Notes under the pieces: generated by a model
The model's input: only the letters and a program-made list of their open reading frames with translations
Database searches by the model: none
Told to the model about the DNA's origin: nothing
Position numbers and translations under genes: made by a program
Assembly (NCBI RefSeq): GCF_030406605.1
Contig: NZ_CP129104.1
Span: forward strand, 506,062 to 570,061
Origin: Curtobacterium sp. 458
GTDB lineage: Bacteria > Actinomycetota > Actinomycetes > Actinomycetales > Microbacteriaceae
Length of the DNA: 64,000 nucleotides
Reading direction: 5' to 3'
In this document: in pieces, positions 54,815-63,273 of the stretch
How the letters are laid out: each line of letters begins with the position of its first letter
Numbering within the stretch: the first letter of the stretch is position 1

Positions 54815-57800
54815 CCGTCACTGCACAGCCATCCGCCGACTCGGCACGCGCCGACCTGGCGTCCACCGCCCCCGGCTCCGACTCGCGACTGGCACCCCGT
54901 GCCTGGTTGCACACGGACGCCCCCTCGCTGTCGCTGGACGGCGAGTGGGACTTCCGCTGGTCGCCCGTCGCCGACGTCCCGGTCCCCGGGGCGGACGACG
55001 ACTGGGGCACCCTGCCGGTGCCGTCGCACTGGGTGCTGCACGGGCACGGGGCACCGAGCTACACGAACCTGCAGTACCCGTTCCCGATCGACCCGCCGCA
55101 CCCGCCGGAGGAGAACCCCACCGGTGACCACCGGCGCACGTTCTCGCTACCGGACTCGTTCGACGCGGCCGCCCGGGTCGTGCTGCGGTTCGACGGCGTC
55201 GAGTCGCACTTCCGGGTGTGGCTGAACGGCTCGCTCGTCGGCTGGAGCACCGGCTCGCGGCTCGTCACCGAGTTCGACGTGACCGCGCTGCTGCGTCCGG
55301 GGTCGAACGAGCTGCTCGTGCGCGTGCACCAGTGGTCCGGTGCCTCGTACCTCGAGGACCAGGACCAGTGGTGGCTGCCCGGCATCTTCCGCGACGTCAC
55401 GCTGCTCGCGCGTCCGACCGCGGCGATCGACGACGTGTTCGTGCGCGCCGGATGGGCGCCGGTGCTCGGGTCCGCCGCGACCGCCGGCACCGCCGCGTCG
55501 GGGCGGCCGTCGACGGGGACGGGGACGATCACCGTGCCGACGCTCGACGCCGTGTTCCCGGTGCGGTTCGCCGTTCCGTCGCTCGACGTCGACGTGACGT
55601 GGGCGTCCGCGTCCGACGTCGCACCGATCACCGTCGAGGGCGTCGAGCCGTGGAGCGCCGAACTGCCGCGGCTGTACGACGCGACGCTGTCGACCGGCAC
55701 CGCCGCCGGCGGACGCACGGGCGGCGAGACCGTCTCGCTCCGCCTCGGCTTCCGGTCGGTGCGCATCGAGGGCGACCGGTTCCTCGTGAACGGCGAGCGC
55801 GTGGTCTTCCACGGCGTGAACCGGCACGAGACCCACCCCGTGCGCGGGCGCGTCTTCGACGAGGAGCACGCCCGCGCCGACATGGCGCTCATGAAGCGGA
55901 GCAACGTCAACGCGATCCGCACCTCGCACTACCCGCCGCACCCGCGCGTGCTCGACCTCGCGGACGAGCTCGGGTTCTGGGTGGTCCTCGAGTGCGACCT
56001 GGAGACCCACGGCTTCCTGTTCACCGGGTGGGTGGGCAACCCCTCCGACGACCCGGCCTGGCGCGACGCGTACCTCGACCGGATCGCGCGGACGGTCGAG
56101 CGGGACAAGAACCACCCGTCGATCGTCATGTGGTCCCTCGGCAACGAGTCGGGCACCGGTCGGAACCTCGCGGCCATGTCGCAGTGGGTGCACGACCGCG
56201 ACGACGAGCGGCCGGTCCACTACGAGGGCGACTACACGGGTGAGTACACCGACGTGTACTCGCGCATGTACCCGACGCTGCAGGAGACCGAGTCGATCGG
56301 TGGTGGCACGCCCACGCCCCTGATGGAGTGCGGCCCGGCCGAGGCGGCACGGCAGCGGTCGAAGCCGTTCATCCACTGCGAGTACGTGCACGCGATGGGC
56401 AACGGACCGGGGCAGATCGCCGAGTACGAGGCCCTCGTGGACAAGTACCCGCGGCTCCACGGCGGCTTCGTGTGGGAGTGGCGGGACCACGGCCTGCTCA
56501 CCCACACCGCCGACGGCACGCCGTACTACGGGTACGGCGGCGACTTCGGCGAGGTCGTGCACGACGGCAACTTCGTGATGGACGGCCTCGTGCTGCCCGA
56601 CGACACCCCGACCCCTGGCCTCGCGGAGTTCGCGGCCGTCGTGGCGCCGATCCGGATGTCGTCGTCGGACACCACGCTGCTCGTCGAGAACCGGTACCAC
56701 TCGGCCTCGACCGCGGGACTCCGCTTCAGCTGGACGCTGTCGCGGAACGGCGAGGTCGAGGCGTCCGGGCGGCTCGCACCCGGCGTGATCGCCGCTCGGG
56801 CGTCCGCGACCGTGCCCGTGCCGGACGAGGTGCTGCAGGCCGCCGCCGGCTCGGTCGCACCCGGCGACGAGCTCTGGTTCGACGTGACCGCGGAGCTCGC
56901 CGGACCGACCGCGTGGGCGGACACCGGCCACGTCGTGGCACGCACGCAGCGGCTCGTCGCGAGCCGACCGGCGGACGCGCCACGGGCCTCCCGGCAGGGG
57001 TGGGACGGCGACCGTCTCGGCGACGGCACCTTCACCGCCCGCGGTGACCTGGTCTCGTTCAAGGGCCACGAGGTCGCCGGACCGCGACTCGAGCTCTGGC
57101 GCGCGCCGACGGACAACGACCGGCTGTCGTCACAGGGCGGCTACGAGACGGCCGACCCCGTGCTCACTGGCGGCGTCGGCGACCCGGACGCTCCGGCGTC
57201 GGCCGAGCGGTGGGTCGAGCGTGGGCTCGACCGGCTGACGCACCGGCTGGTGTCGGTCGACCGCACGGCGGACGGCCTCGTGCAGCGGGTCCGGGTCGCG
57301 GCGGCGAACAGCGGGTGGGGCGTCGACGTCACACACCGCTGGACCCTGACGGACGCCGGACTGCAGCTGCAGACGGACGCCGTGCCGTTCGGGGCGTGGG
57401 ACGTCACGTGGCCGCGGTTCGGCGTGCGGTTCGACCTGCCCGTGTCGTTCCTCGACGAGACCGCGACGTGGTTCGGCACCGGTCCGGAGGAGTCCTACTC
57501 GGACTCCGACCACGCGGCCCGGGTCGGACGCTTCACTGCGCCGGTCCGCTCGCTGACGGTCGAGTACTCGCGGCCGCAGGAGTCCGGCCACCGGCCTGAA
57601 CTGCGGTCGCTGAGCGTCGGCGACCTCACCGTGACGACGGTCGGCTCCCACCGCGCGGGCTTCACGCTCACGCCGTGGACCGCGCAGCAGGTCACGCGCG
57701 CCGGGCACCCGTACGAGCTGCCGACGCCGGACCACGCGTACCTGTACCTCGACGTCGCGCAGCACGGGCTGGGCTCGCGGGCGTGCGGCCTCGACGTGCT

Positions 57801-57855
57801 GCCAGAGCACCAGCTGTGGCCGCACGCGGCGTCGTGGAGCGTGGTGCTGGGCTAG
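54811..57855 (+). CDS. lacZ: Beta-galactosidase, GH2 (LacZ type)
   Basis: Hydrolyses lactose and beta-galactosides in the cytoplasm. The 1014 residues, close to E. coli LacZ length, include SYTNLQYPFPIDPPHPPEENPTG, the jelly-roll and Ig domains, a TIM barrel with NRHETHPVRGR and the acid/base in WSLGNESGTG, the nucleophile in FIHCEYVHAMGNGPG, and the C-terminal small-chain domain. The TTG start at 54811 overlaps the permease stop (TTGA). A half repeat (56978-56996, codons about 723-729) lies in the linker between the fourth domain and the small-chain domain. Confidence 0.95.
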   Translation: MTVTAQPSADSARADLASTAPGSDSRLAPRAWLHTDAPSLSLDGEWDFRWSPVADVPVPGADDDWGTLPVPSHWVLHGHGAPSYTNLQYPFPIDPPHPPEENPTGDHRRTFSLPDSFDAAARVVLRFDGVESHFRVWLNGSLVGWSTGSRLVTEFDVTALLRPGSNELLVRVHQWSGASYLEDQDQWWLPGIFRDVTLLARPTAAIDDVFVRAGWAPVLGSAATAGTAASGRPSTGTGTITVPTLDAVFPVRFAVPSLDVDVTWASASDVAPITVEGVEPWSAELPRLYDATLSTGTAAGGRTGGETVSLRLGFRSVRIEGDRFLVNGERVVFHGVNRHETHPVRGRVFDEEHARADMALMKRSNVNAIRTSHYPPHPRVLDLADELGFWVVLECDLETHGFLFTGWVGNPSDDPAWRDAYLDRIARTVERDKNHPSIVMWSLGNESGTGRNLAAMSQWVHDRDDERPVHYEGDYTGEYTDVYSRMYPTLQETESIGGGTPTPLMECGPAEAARQRSKPFIHCEYVHAMGNGPGQIAEYEALVDKYPRLHGGFVWEWRDHGLLTHTADGTPYYGYGGDFGEVVHDGNFVMDGLVLPDDTPTPGLAEFAAVVAPIRMSSSDTTLLVENRYHSASTAGLRFSWTLSRNGEVEASGRLAPGVIAARASATVPVPDEVLQAAAGSVAPGDELWFDVTAELAGPTAWADTGHVVARTQRLVASRPADAPRASRQGWDGDRLGDGTFTARGDLVSFKGHEVAGPRLELWRAPTDNDRLSSQGGYETADPVLTGGVGDPDAPASAERWVERGLDRLTHRLVSVDRTADGLVQRVRVAAANSGWGVDVTHRWTLTDAGLQLQTDAVPFGAWDVTWPRFGVRFDLPVSFLDETATWFGTGPEESYSDSDHAARVGRFTAPVRSLTVEYSRPQESGHRPELRSLSVGDLTVTTVGSHRAGFTLTPWTAQQVTRAGHPYELPTPDHAYLYLDVAQHGLGSRACGLDVLPEHQLWPHAASWSVVLG
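56978..56996. repeat. GGAGGC repeat half copy inside the beta-galactosidase gene
   Basis: CGCCACGGGCCTCCCGGCA, matching the right arms at 9200 and 49909, encodes APRASRQ in an interdomain linker. The orientation and frame differ from the permease copy. Confidence 0.65.
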
Positions 57856-57887
57856 AGCGGGGCGGCGCGTTCGCGCCGCGAAGAACT

Positions 57888-57938
57888 ACGGAAGCGACAT
57901 CGAACCGGGCACTCAACCCGGTTCGATGTCGCTTCCGT
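57888..57938. terminator. 22-bp perfect hairpin after the beta-galactosidase gene
   Basis: Arms 57888-57909 (ACGGAAGCGACATCGAACCG plus GG) and 57917-57938 are perfect complements with a 7-base loop. It is not related to the GGAGGC family. It lies between converging genes (stops 57855 and 57972). Confidence 0.85.
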
Positions 57939-57971
57939 GGTTCGATGCGACCGCGCGGCGCGCCCGCCGCG

Positions 57972-58388
57972 CTACGCGCCGAGTGCGCGCAGCGCCTCCG
58001 GGTCGCTCTGCTCGAGGAACGCCGTCAGCCGCTCGGGCTCGCCGTCCTCGCCGATCGCCTCGGCCGCCCGACGCAGCGCGAACAGCGCCCGGAGCACGCC
58101 GCGGTTCGGCTCGTGCGACCACGGCACCGGACCGGCTCCGCGCCACCCGGCCTTCCGCAGCGCGTCGAGCCCGCGGTGGTACCCGACCCGGGCGTAGGCG
58201 TACGACTCGAGCGTCGCACCGCGGTCCCAGGCCTCGTCGGCGAGGAGCGCCCACGCGAGGCTCGACGACGGGTGCGACACCACCACGGAGGCGACGGGAG
58301 CGTCCGCGGCGAGCGCCGACGTCACCTCCGGTTCCTCGGGCAGCAGGGTCTCGGGGGTGGCTGGGTTCGGCAGCAGGTTCTCCGGCAT
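57972..58388 (-). CDS. DUF3151 protein
   Basis: A 138-residue soluble actinobacterial protein. DUF3151 features include the N-terminal MPENLLPNPATPETLLPEE, SLAWALLADEAW, ARVGYHRGLDALRKAGWRGAGPVPWSHEPNRGVLRALFALRRAAEAIGE. Function is unknown; genes of this family are common single-copy genes in actinobacteria. The ATG at 58388 is preceded by GGCTGGAGGC, a repeat-like sequence whose GGAGG is unusually close to the start. Confidence 0.88.
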   Translation of the reverse strand: MPENLLPNPATPETLLPEEPEVTSALAADAPVASVVVSHPSSSLAWALLADEAWDRGATLESYAYARVGYHRGLDALRKAGWRGAGPVPWSHEPNRGVLRALFALRRAAEAIGEDGEPERLTAFLEQSDPEALRALGA

Positions 58389-58400
58389 GCCTCCAGCCTG
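58385..58400. repeat. Repeat-like GCATGCCTCCAGCCTG overlapping the DUF3151 start
   Basis: A weaker match to the GGAGGC family core (minus strand CAGGCTGGAGGCATGC). It spans the ATG and ribosome site. It could be coincidence. Confidence 0.35.
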
Positions 58401-58677
58401 TCACCTCTTGCGCGGTAGCACCCCCGGGCGTACCGTGGTGGCCCACCCCGTCGTCACCACGGGGTCGCGGTGCGGGACGACCGGCCGCCGCCACGGGTGA
58501 CGGCCACGGGGGTCCCCGACGGAAGCAGATGAGTTGCTGTCGATCACCGGTTCCGCTCAGCCCACGCGCTGACACCGTGATCGCGCCCGCCGTCGGGCGC
58601 TCCACCGCTCGTGCCCGACCGCACGGTGGTGGCTCCGGTGTCGTGCGCCCAGCACCGACAACCGGGGAGGCACCCGT

Positions 58678-60255
58678 ATGCCCATCAGTCAGTCCGTCGT
58701 CCTGAACGACCTCAGTTTCGCCTGGCCCGACGGCACCGTCGCGCTCGACCACCTCACCGCCGCCTTCGGCCGCGGCCGCACCGGCCTGGTCGGGAGGAAC
58801 GGGGCCGGCAAGTCCACGCTCGTCCGGCTGGTCACGGGGCAGCTCCACCCCACCTCGGGATCGGTCACGACGACCGGTCCGGTCGACCTGCTGCCGCAGC
58901 GCCTGACCGCGCGGCCCGACGACAGCGTCACGGACCTCCTCGGCATCCGACCGACGGTCACGGCGCTCCGCGCGGTCCTCGGCGGCGACGCGTCACCGGA
59001 GCACTTCGACGTGATCGGCGACGACTGGGACGTCGAGGAGCAGGCCGCCGCCGCACTGTCCGGCATCGGGCTCGGCCTCGACGGTTCCGACCTCGACCGT
59101 CCCGTGTCGACGTTGTCCGGCGGACAGGCCGTGCTCGTCGCCGTCGCCGGCATCCGGATGCGTCGAGCACCGATCGCGTTCCTCGACGAGCCGACGAACA
59201 ACCTCGACCGACGTGCCCGCGGCGTCCTGCTCGACATGGTCGACGGATGGTCGGGCACGCTCGTGCTGGTGAGCCACGACCGGGAGCTCCTCGAGCACGT
59301 GGACGAGACCTGCGAGCTGCGCTCCGGGACGCTGACCGTGTTCGGTGGGACGTTCAGCGCGTACGAGGAGCACCTCGCGGTGCAGCAGGCCGCGGCCCTG
59401 CGCGAGGTCCGGGTCGCCGAACAGCGGCACCGCACGGAGAAGCGGCAGCGCATCGAGGCGGAGACGAAGATCGCGCGGCGTGCCCGCTCGGGGAAGAAGG
59501 CCGCCGAGGGCATGCCGAAGATCTTCGCGAACGAGATGCGGAAGCGTGGCGAGCAGACCGCCGGGCGACTCCGCACCGGGTACGCCGAGGACGAGGCCGC
59601 GGCGCTGGCGGCGAAGCACGAGGCCGAGGCCCGGCTGCGGGTCGACGAGTCGATCACGGTCGCGCTGCCCGATCCGGAGGTGCCGGCCTCCCGGATGATC
59701 GCAACCGTGACCGTCCGGGGGCGGGACACCATCGTGCAGGGCCCGGAACGGATCGCGGTCGCGGGCGACAACGGGGTCGGCAAGACGACGCTGCTCGAGC
59801 AGCTCGTCGATCTCCCGGCCGCCCGCGAGCACCCGCTCCCGAGCACCGGTGCCGTCCCGCACGTCGATCGCATCGGCTACCTGCCGCAGCGGAAGGACTC
59901 GCTCGACGACACCGCGACCGTGTTCGACAACGTCCGACGGCACGCCCCGACCGCGAGCGACGCCGAGGTGAAGAACCGGCTCGCCCGGTTCCTCGTCCGT
60001 GGGGACGCCGTGGACCGTCGCGCCGGGGACCTCTCCGGCGGCGAGCGGTTCCGGGTGGCCCTGGCCGCGCTCGTGCTCGCGGACCCGCCGCCGCAGCTGC
60101 TGGTGCTCGACGAGCCGACGAACGACCTCGACCTGACGAGCGTCGACCAGCTCGTCGACGCGCTGCGGTCCTACCGGGGTGCGCTCGTGGTCGTGAGCCA
60201 CGACGAGACGTTCCTCGAGCGGCTCGACCTCACGGCCCGGATCGAGCTGTCGTGA
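58678..60255 (+). CDS. ABC-F ATPase (ribosome-associated, no membrane domain)
   Basis: A 525-residue protein with two ABC domains and no membrane segment: Walker A GRNGAGKSTLVRL with LSGGQAVLVAVAGIRM and FLDEPTNNLD, and GDNGVGKTTLLEQL with LSGGERFRVALAALVL and VLDEPTNDLD. The linker (about 240-320) is charged and helical. ABC-F proteins act on the ribosome, some giving resistance to macrolide-type antibiotics, others in translation control. The ATG at 58678 follows GGGGAGGCACCCGT. The 289-base leader may be regulatory (hairpin near 58433-58460). Confidence 0.92.
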   Translation: MPISQSVVLNDLSFAWPDGTVALDHLTAAFGRGRTGLVGRNGAGKSTLVRLVTGQLHPTSGSVTTTGPVDLLPQRLTARPDDSVTDLLGIRPTVTALRAVLGGDASPEHFDVIGDDWDVEEQAAAALSGIGLGLDGSDLDRPVSTLSGGQAVLVAVAGIRMRRAPIAFLDEPTNNLDRRARGVLLDMVDGWSGTLVLVSHDRELLEHVDETCELRSGTLTVFGGTFSAYEEHLAVQQAAALREVRVAEQRHRTEKRQRIEAETKIARRARSGKKAAEGMPKIFANEMRKRGEQTAGRLRTGYAEDEAAALAAKHEAEARLRVDESITVALPDPEVPASRMIATVTVRGRDTIVQGPERIAVAGDNGVGKTTLLEQLVDLPAAREHPLPSTGAVPHVDRIGYLPQRKDSLDDTATVFDNVRRHAPTASDAEVKNRLARFLVRGDAVDRRAGDLSGGERFRVALAALVLADPPPQLLVLDEPTNDLDLTSVDQLVDALRSYRGALVVVSHDETFLERLDLTARIELS

Positions 60256-60261
60256 CCGGGA

Positions 60262-60323
60262 CCGCGGGCCTCGGCCCCGGCCCCGGCCCCGGCCCCGGCT
60301 TCGGCCTCGGCCTCGGCCTCGGC
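60262..60323. repeat. Hexanucleotide repeat tract (GGCCCC, then GGCCTC)
   Basis: About four GGCCCC units, one GGCTTC and about three GGCCTC units, placed between the stops of the ABC-F and SDR genes. A pure tandem microsatellite with no gene. Confidence 0.85.
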
Positions 60324-60330
60324 GGGACGG

Positions 60331-61029
60331 TCAGCGGCGCTTCGTCGGCCGGATCGCGAGCGACTCGACCGTGCCACGCTCCGGCAGGTCGACGACGGTG
60401 CGGACCGCCGCCGCGACGTCCTCCGGAGCGAGGTAGTACGCGGTGTCGTAGTCCTCGCCGAGCTTCTCGGTGAGGGCGCGCTGCATGTCCGAGTCGGTCC
60501 GGCCCGGGTGCACGCTCGACACCCGCACGCCGTTCGCGCGCTCTTCCTCGCGCAGGGCGTCGGCGAAGGCACGGAGGGCGAACTTCGACGCCGCGTAGAC
60601 CCCGCCACCGGGGCCGGAGTGGAACCCCGAGCCGCTGTTGATCGGCACGACGATGCCCCGGGCCGCGCGGAGGGCCGGCAGCGCGCGACGGGTGAGCTCG
60701 GCGACCGCGAACACGTTCGTCGCGAAGACCCGTTCCCACACGGCGCGCTCGGTGTCCGCGACGGTGGTGCCCTCCTCGACGCCGGCGTTGTGCACGAGGA
60801 CGTCGAGGCGGTCCGGCAGGGCGGGCGCGTCACCGGCACCGAGGTCGCCGACGAACGGCGACGCACTCGGCAGCTCGGACACGAGGGCGTCGACGGCCCC
60901 GGCGTCCCGACCGCCCACGTACACGTGGTGCGTCCGCCCGAGGTCGAGCGCGATGGCGCGGCCGATCCCACGGGTCGCGCCCGTCACGAGTGCGGTGGGC
61001 AGGCTGACGGGAGGCGCGGTGTCGGTCAT
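60331..61029 (-). CDS. Short-chain dehydrogenase/reductase
   Basis: A 232-residue NAD(P)-dependent oxidoreductase: the cofactor motif TGATRGIGRAIAL (about 15-27), LVHNAGVEE, the catalytic Ser in NSGSGFHSG and YAASK with the catalytic Tyr and Lys. Classical SDR length. The substrate is unknown. ATG at 61029; the long frame upstream is antisense noise. Converges with the ABC-F gene. Confidence 0.92.
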   Translation of the reverse strand: MTDTAPPVSLPTALVTGATRGIGRAIALDLGRTHHVYVGGRDAGAVDALVSELPSASPFVGDLGAGDAPALPDRLDVLVHNAGVEEGTTVADTERAVWERVFATNVFAVAELTRRALPALRAARGIVVPINSGSGFHSGPGGGVYAASKFALRAFADALREEERANGVRVSSVHPGRTDSDMQRALTEKLGEDYDTAYYLAPEDVAAAVRTVVDLPERGTVESLAIRPTKRR

Positions 61030-61066
61030 GCGCACCAGCCTACGGATGCGGTCCGACGGGGCCGCA

Positions 61067-61102
61067 CCGTGCCTCCAGGCCGGGTGTGCGACCGCAGGTC
61101 GC
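61067..61102. repeat. GGAGGC half copy and small hairpin between SDR and DedA genes
   Basis: ACCGTGCCTCCAGGCCGGG (61067-61085) is a half copy of the repeat. GCGACC-GCA-GGTCGC (61088-61102) is a 6-bp hairpin that probably ends the DedA-type transcript. Confidence 0.6.
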
Positions 61103-61103
61103 G

Positions 61104-61586
61104 TCAGCGGGAGGCGACGGACGCGCCGCGCCGGCGGCGGAGCACCACCCACCCGACTGCACCGGCCGCGACCACCGCGACGATCGCGGAGACACCCCAG
61201 GGCGAGCCGGCGAAGGCGGCGAGGAGCGCCCAGAACAGGGCCAGACCGACGGTCGCGTAGACGAACGCCCACGCGACGCACCCGACCAGCATTGCGACCG
61301 TGTACCGCCACCACGGGACCCGGGCGAGGCCCGCGGCCGCGTTCACCATCGTCTGCAGGCCGACGGTGAGGAAGCTGACCGTGACGACCGGCAGCCCCCA
61401 GCGGTCGAGGAGCGCCGAGCCTCGACGGACCGCGGCCGAGTCGAGCCACCGGCCCCACCGCGAGCGTGCCGCCCCGGTCACCGCCAGCCGTGCCAGCCAG
61501 TACGTGGCCTGCGCACGGCAGAACACGATGACGAGCAGGGTGGCGACGAGCGGCCAGAACGGCAGGTCGTCGAGGAAGGACGGCAC
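61104..61586 (-). CDS. DedA/VTT-related small membrane protein
   Basis: A 160-residue membrane protein with about four helices. It resembles the DedA (VTT) fold: FCRAQATYWLARL near the first helix, the loop RWGRWLDSAAVRRGSALLDRWGLPVVTVSFLTVGLQTMVNAAAGLARVPWWRY, then C-terminal helices and a basic tail. DedA proteins act in lipid carrier or phospholipid flipping; for this short version the role is inferred. Start GTG at 61586, with no ideal ribosome site. Confidence 0.8.
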   Translation of the reverse strand: MPSFLDDLPFWPLVATLLVIVFCRAQATYWLARLAVTGAARSRWGRWLDSAAVRRGSALLDRWGLPVVTVSFLTVGLQTMVNAAAGLARVPWWRYTVAMLVGCVAWAFVYATVGLALFWALLAAFAGSPWGVSAIVAVVAAGAVGWVVLRRRRGASVASR

Positions 61587-61639
61587 GGGCGAACGGTAGC
61601 GGCGCCCGCCGGGAATGTCCTCAGTCTCACCCGGCCGGG

Positions 61640-62671
61640 TCAGTCGCGGTCGGCGCCCTGGCGGATCCGGATCCCCTCGAGGACGTCCTTCGCCCGCTGC
61701 TCGTCCTGCTTCTCGATCTGCCGGGTGTCGCGCTCGGGGAGCTGGATGTCCTCCTCGGCGCGGATGCCGGCCTGCAGCTCCCGGCCGCGTTCGAGCTCGG
61801 CGTCGAACTCGGCGCCGAACAGCAGCGCGTTGTTCGTGATCCAGATCCACAGCAGGAAGACGATCACGCCACCGAGCGAGCCGTACGTGGCGTTGTAGTT
61901 CGAGAAGTTGCCGACGTAGAACCCGAACCCGACGCTGGCGATGATCAGGATGAGGATCGCGACGATCGAACCGCCGCTCACCCATCGGAACTTCGGCTGC
62001 TCGACGTTCGGCGCCCAGTAGTACAGGACCGCGACCACGATCACGGCGATGACGAGCAGGATCGGCCACTGCACGATGAGCAGCACGGTCGCGGCTGCGT
62101 CGCCGAGGCCGATGAGGTCACCGACGCTCTTCGCGAGGGGACCGCTGACGAGGACGACGAGGCCGATGACGAGCAGCACGACCGTGAAGAGCGTCACGCC
62201 GAGCATCGTCGGGCGGAGCTTCCAGATCGGCCGTCCCTCGCGGACGTTGTAGATGCGGTTCATCGCTCGACCGAACGCCCCGACGTACCCGGACGCCGAC
62301 CACAGCGCGCCCAGGAGACCGACGATGAACGTGATCGGCGCCGCGGGCGAGCGCACGAGGCCCTCGATCGGGTTGCGCAGCAGCTTCGCCACGTCGCCGC
62401 CACCGATGTTCGTCACGACCTTGAGCACGTCGTCGATGGTCTTCGTCGGGTCGGACACGAGGCCGAGGATCGAGACCACCGCCAGGATGCCGGGGAAGAG
62501 CGCCAGCACGGTGTAGTACGTCAGACTCGCGGCCAGGTCGGTGCACTGGTCGCTCGAGAACTCACGGAGCGTCTTCTTCAGCGTGTAGACGACGGTCGGC
62601 TTCGTGAGGTCGGTGGGGCCGTCCGGCTTCCGCGGGTCGTCGGCGTCGGGCTTCTGTCGTTCGCGTGCCAT
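61640..62671 (-). CDS. YihY/virulence factor BrkB family membrane protein
   Basis: A 343-residue membrane protein once called ribonuclease BN; now regarded as a transporter-like family. Seen: LREFSSDQCTDLAASLTYYTVLALFPGILAVVSILG, LLGALWSASGYVGAFGRAMNRIYNVREGRP, KFRWVSGGSIVAILILI and ATYGSLGGVIVFLLWIWITNNALLFGAEFDAEL, followed by a charged C-terminal tail. Six or so helices. It starts 2 bases after the preceding gene's stop and forms a two-gene operon with it. Confidence 0.93.
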   Translation of the reverse strand: MARERQKPDADDPRKPDGPTDLTKPTVVYTLKKTLREFSSDQCTDLAASLTYYTVLALFPGILAVVSILGLVSDPTKTIDDVLKVVTNIGGGDVAKLLRNPIEGLVRSPAAPITFIVGLLGALWSASGYVGAFGRAMNRIYNVREGRPIWKLRPTMLGVTLFTVVLLVIGLVVLVSGPLAKSVGDLIGLGDAAATVLLIVQWPILLVIAVIVVAVLYYWAPNVEQPKFRWVSGGSIVAILILIIASVGFGFYVGNFSNYNATYGSLGGVIVFLLWIWITNNALLFGAEFDAELERGRELQAGIRAEEDIQLPERDTRQIEKQDEQRAKDVLEGIRIRQGADRD

Positions 62672-62673
62672 GG

Positions 62674-63210
62674 TCAGCCCCTGCCTGCGGCCTTCGCCGC
62701 CGCCTTCGACGCCGCCTTCGCGCGGGCAGCGGCCTGCTTGCGGTTCTTCGTCGCGCGGCGCTGGACGGCGGCGATGCCGGCGCGCTGCTTCACCCGGTTG
62801 CGGTGCATCGGGTCGCGCTCGAGCGCCTCCTCCGCCGCCTTCCTCCTCGCCTTCCGGCCCTTCCGGCCGGGCTGGGACTGCTCGACCGCACCGGGTCCGT
62901 CGCCGCCGCGGGCGCCGAAGGGCAGCAGTGCGGTGAACGCGGTGGAGGCCGGCGGCTGCGCGAGGTGCCCGGCGTCCGTCCGCCCGATCCGCGTTCCGAG
63001 GACGATCGCGGCGATGCCGGCGGCCGCGGTCACACCCATCGCCACGAGCGGTGTGGGGTCGCGGTGCCACCGCTGCTTCGTCTTCGCGATCGCCAGGCGG
63101 GTGCGCGCAGGCACGTCCGCACGGCGGCGGATCTCCGCGACGGTGTCGGTGATGCCCTCGCGCGCACGGGTGTTCGCGAGTTCGAGCTCGGGGAGGCTGT
63201 CGTTGGGCAT
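62674..63210 (-). CDS. Membrane-anchored basic protein (DUF3618-like)
   Basis: A 178-residue protein. The N-terminal about 50 residues (LELANTRAREGITDTVAEIRRRADVPARTRLAIAKTKQRW) resemble DUF3618-type proteins; one helix follows (TPLVAMGVTAAAGIAAIVLGTRI) and then a very Lys/Arg/Ala-rich tail (AAARAKAASKAAAKAAGRG). The cytoplasmic tail could bind nucleic acid or acidic lipids. Co-transcribed with the YihY-like gene; unknown function. ATG at 63210, weak ribosome site. Confidence 0.72.
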   Translation of the reverse strand: MPNDSLPELELANTRAREGITDTVAEIRRRADVPARTRLAIAKTKQRWHRDPTPLVAMGVTAAAGIAAIVLGTRIGRTDAGHLAQPPASTAFTALLPFGARGGDGPGAVEQSQPGRKGRKARRKAAEEALERDPMHRNRVKQRAGIAAVQRRATKNRKQAAARAKAASKAAAKAAGRG

Positions 63211-63273
63211 ACACCGTGCCTACCAGGGCCGATCCGCGACGGCCCACAGTTCGGGGCGTCTACGGTGCCGGGC

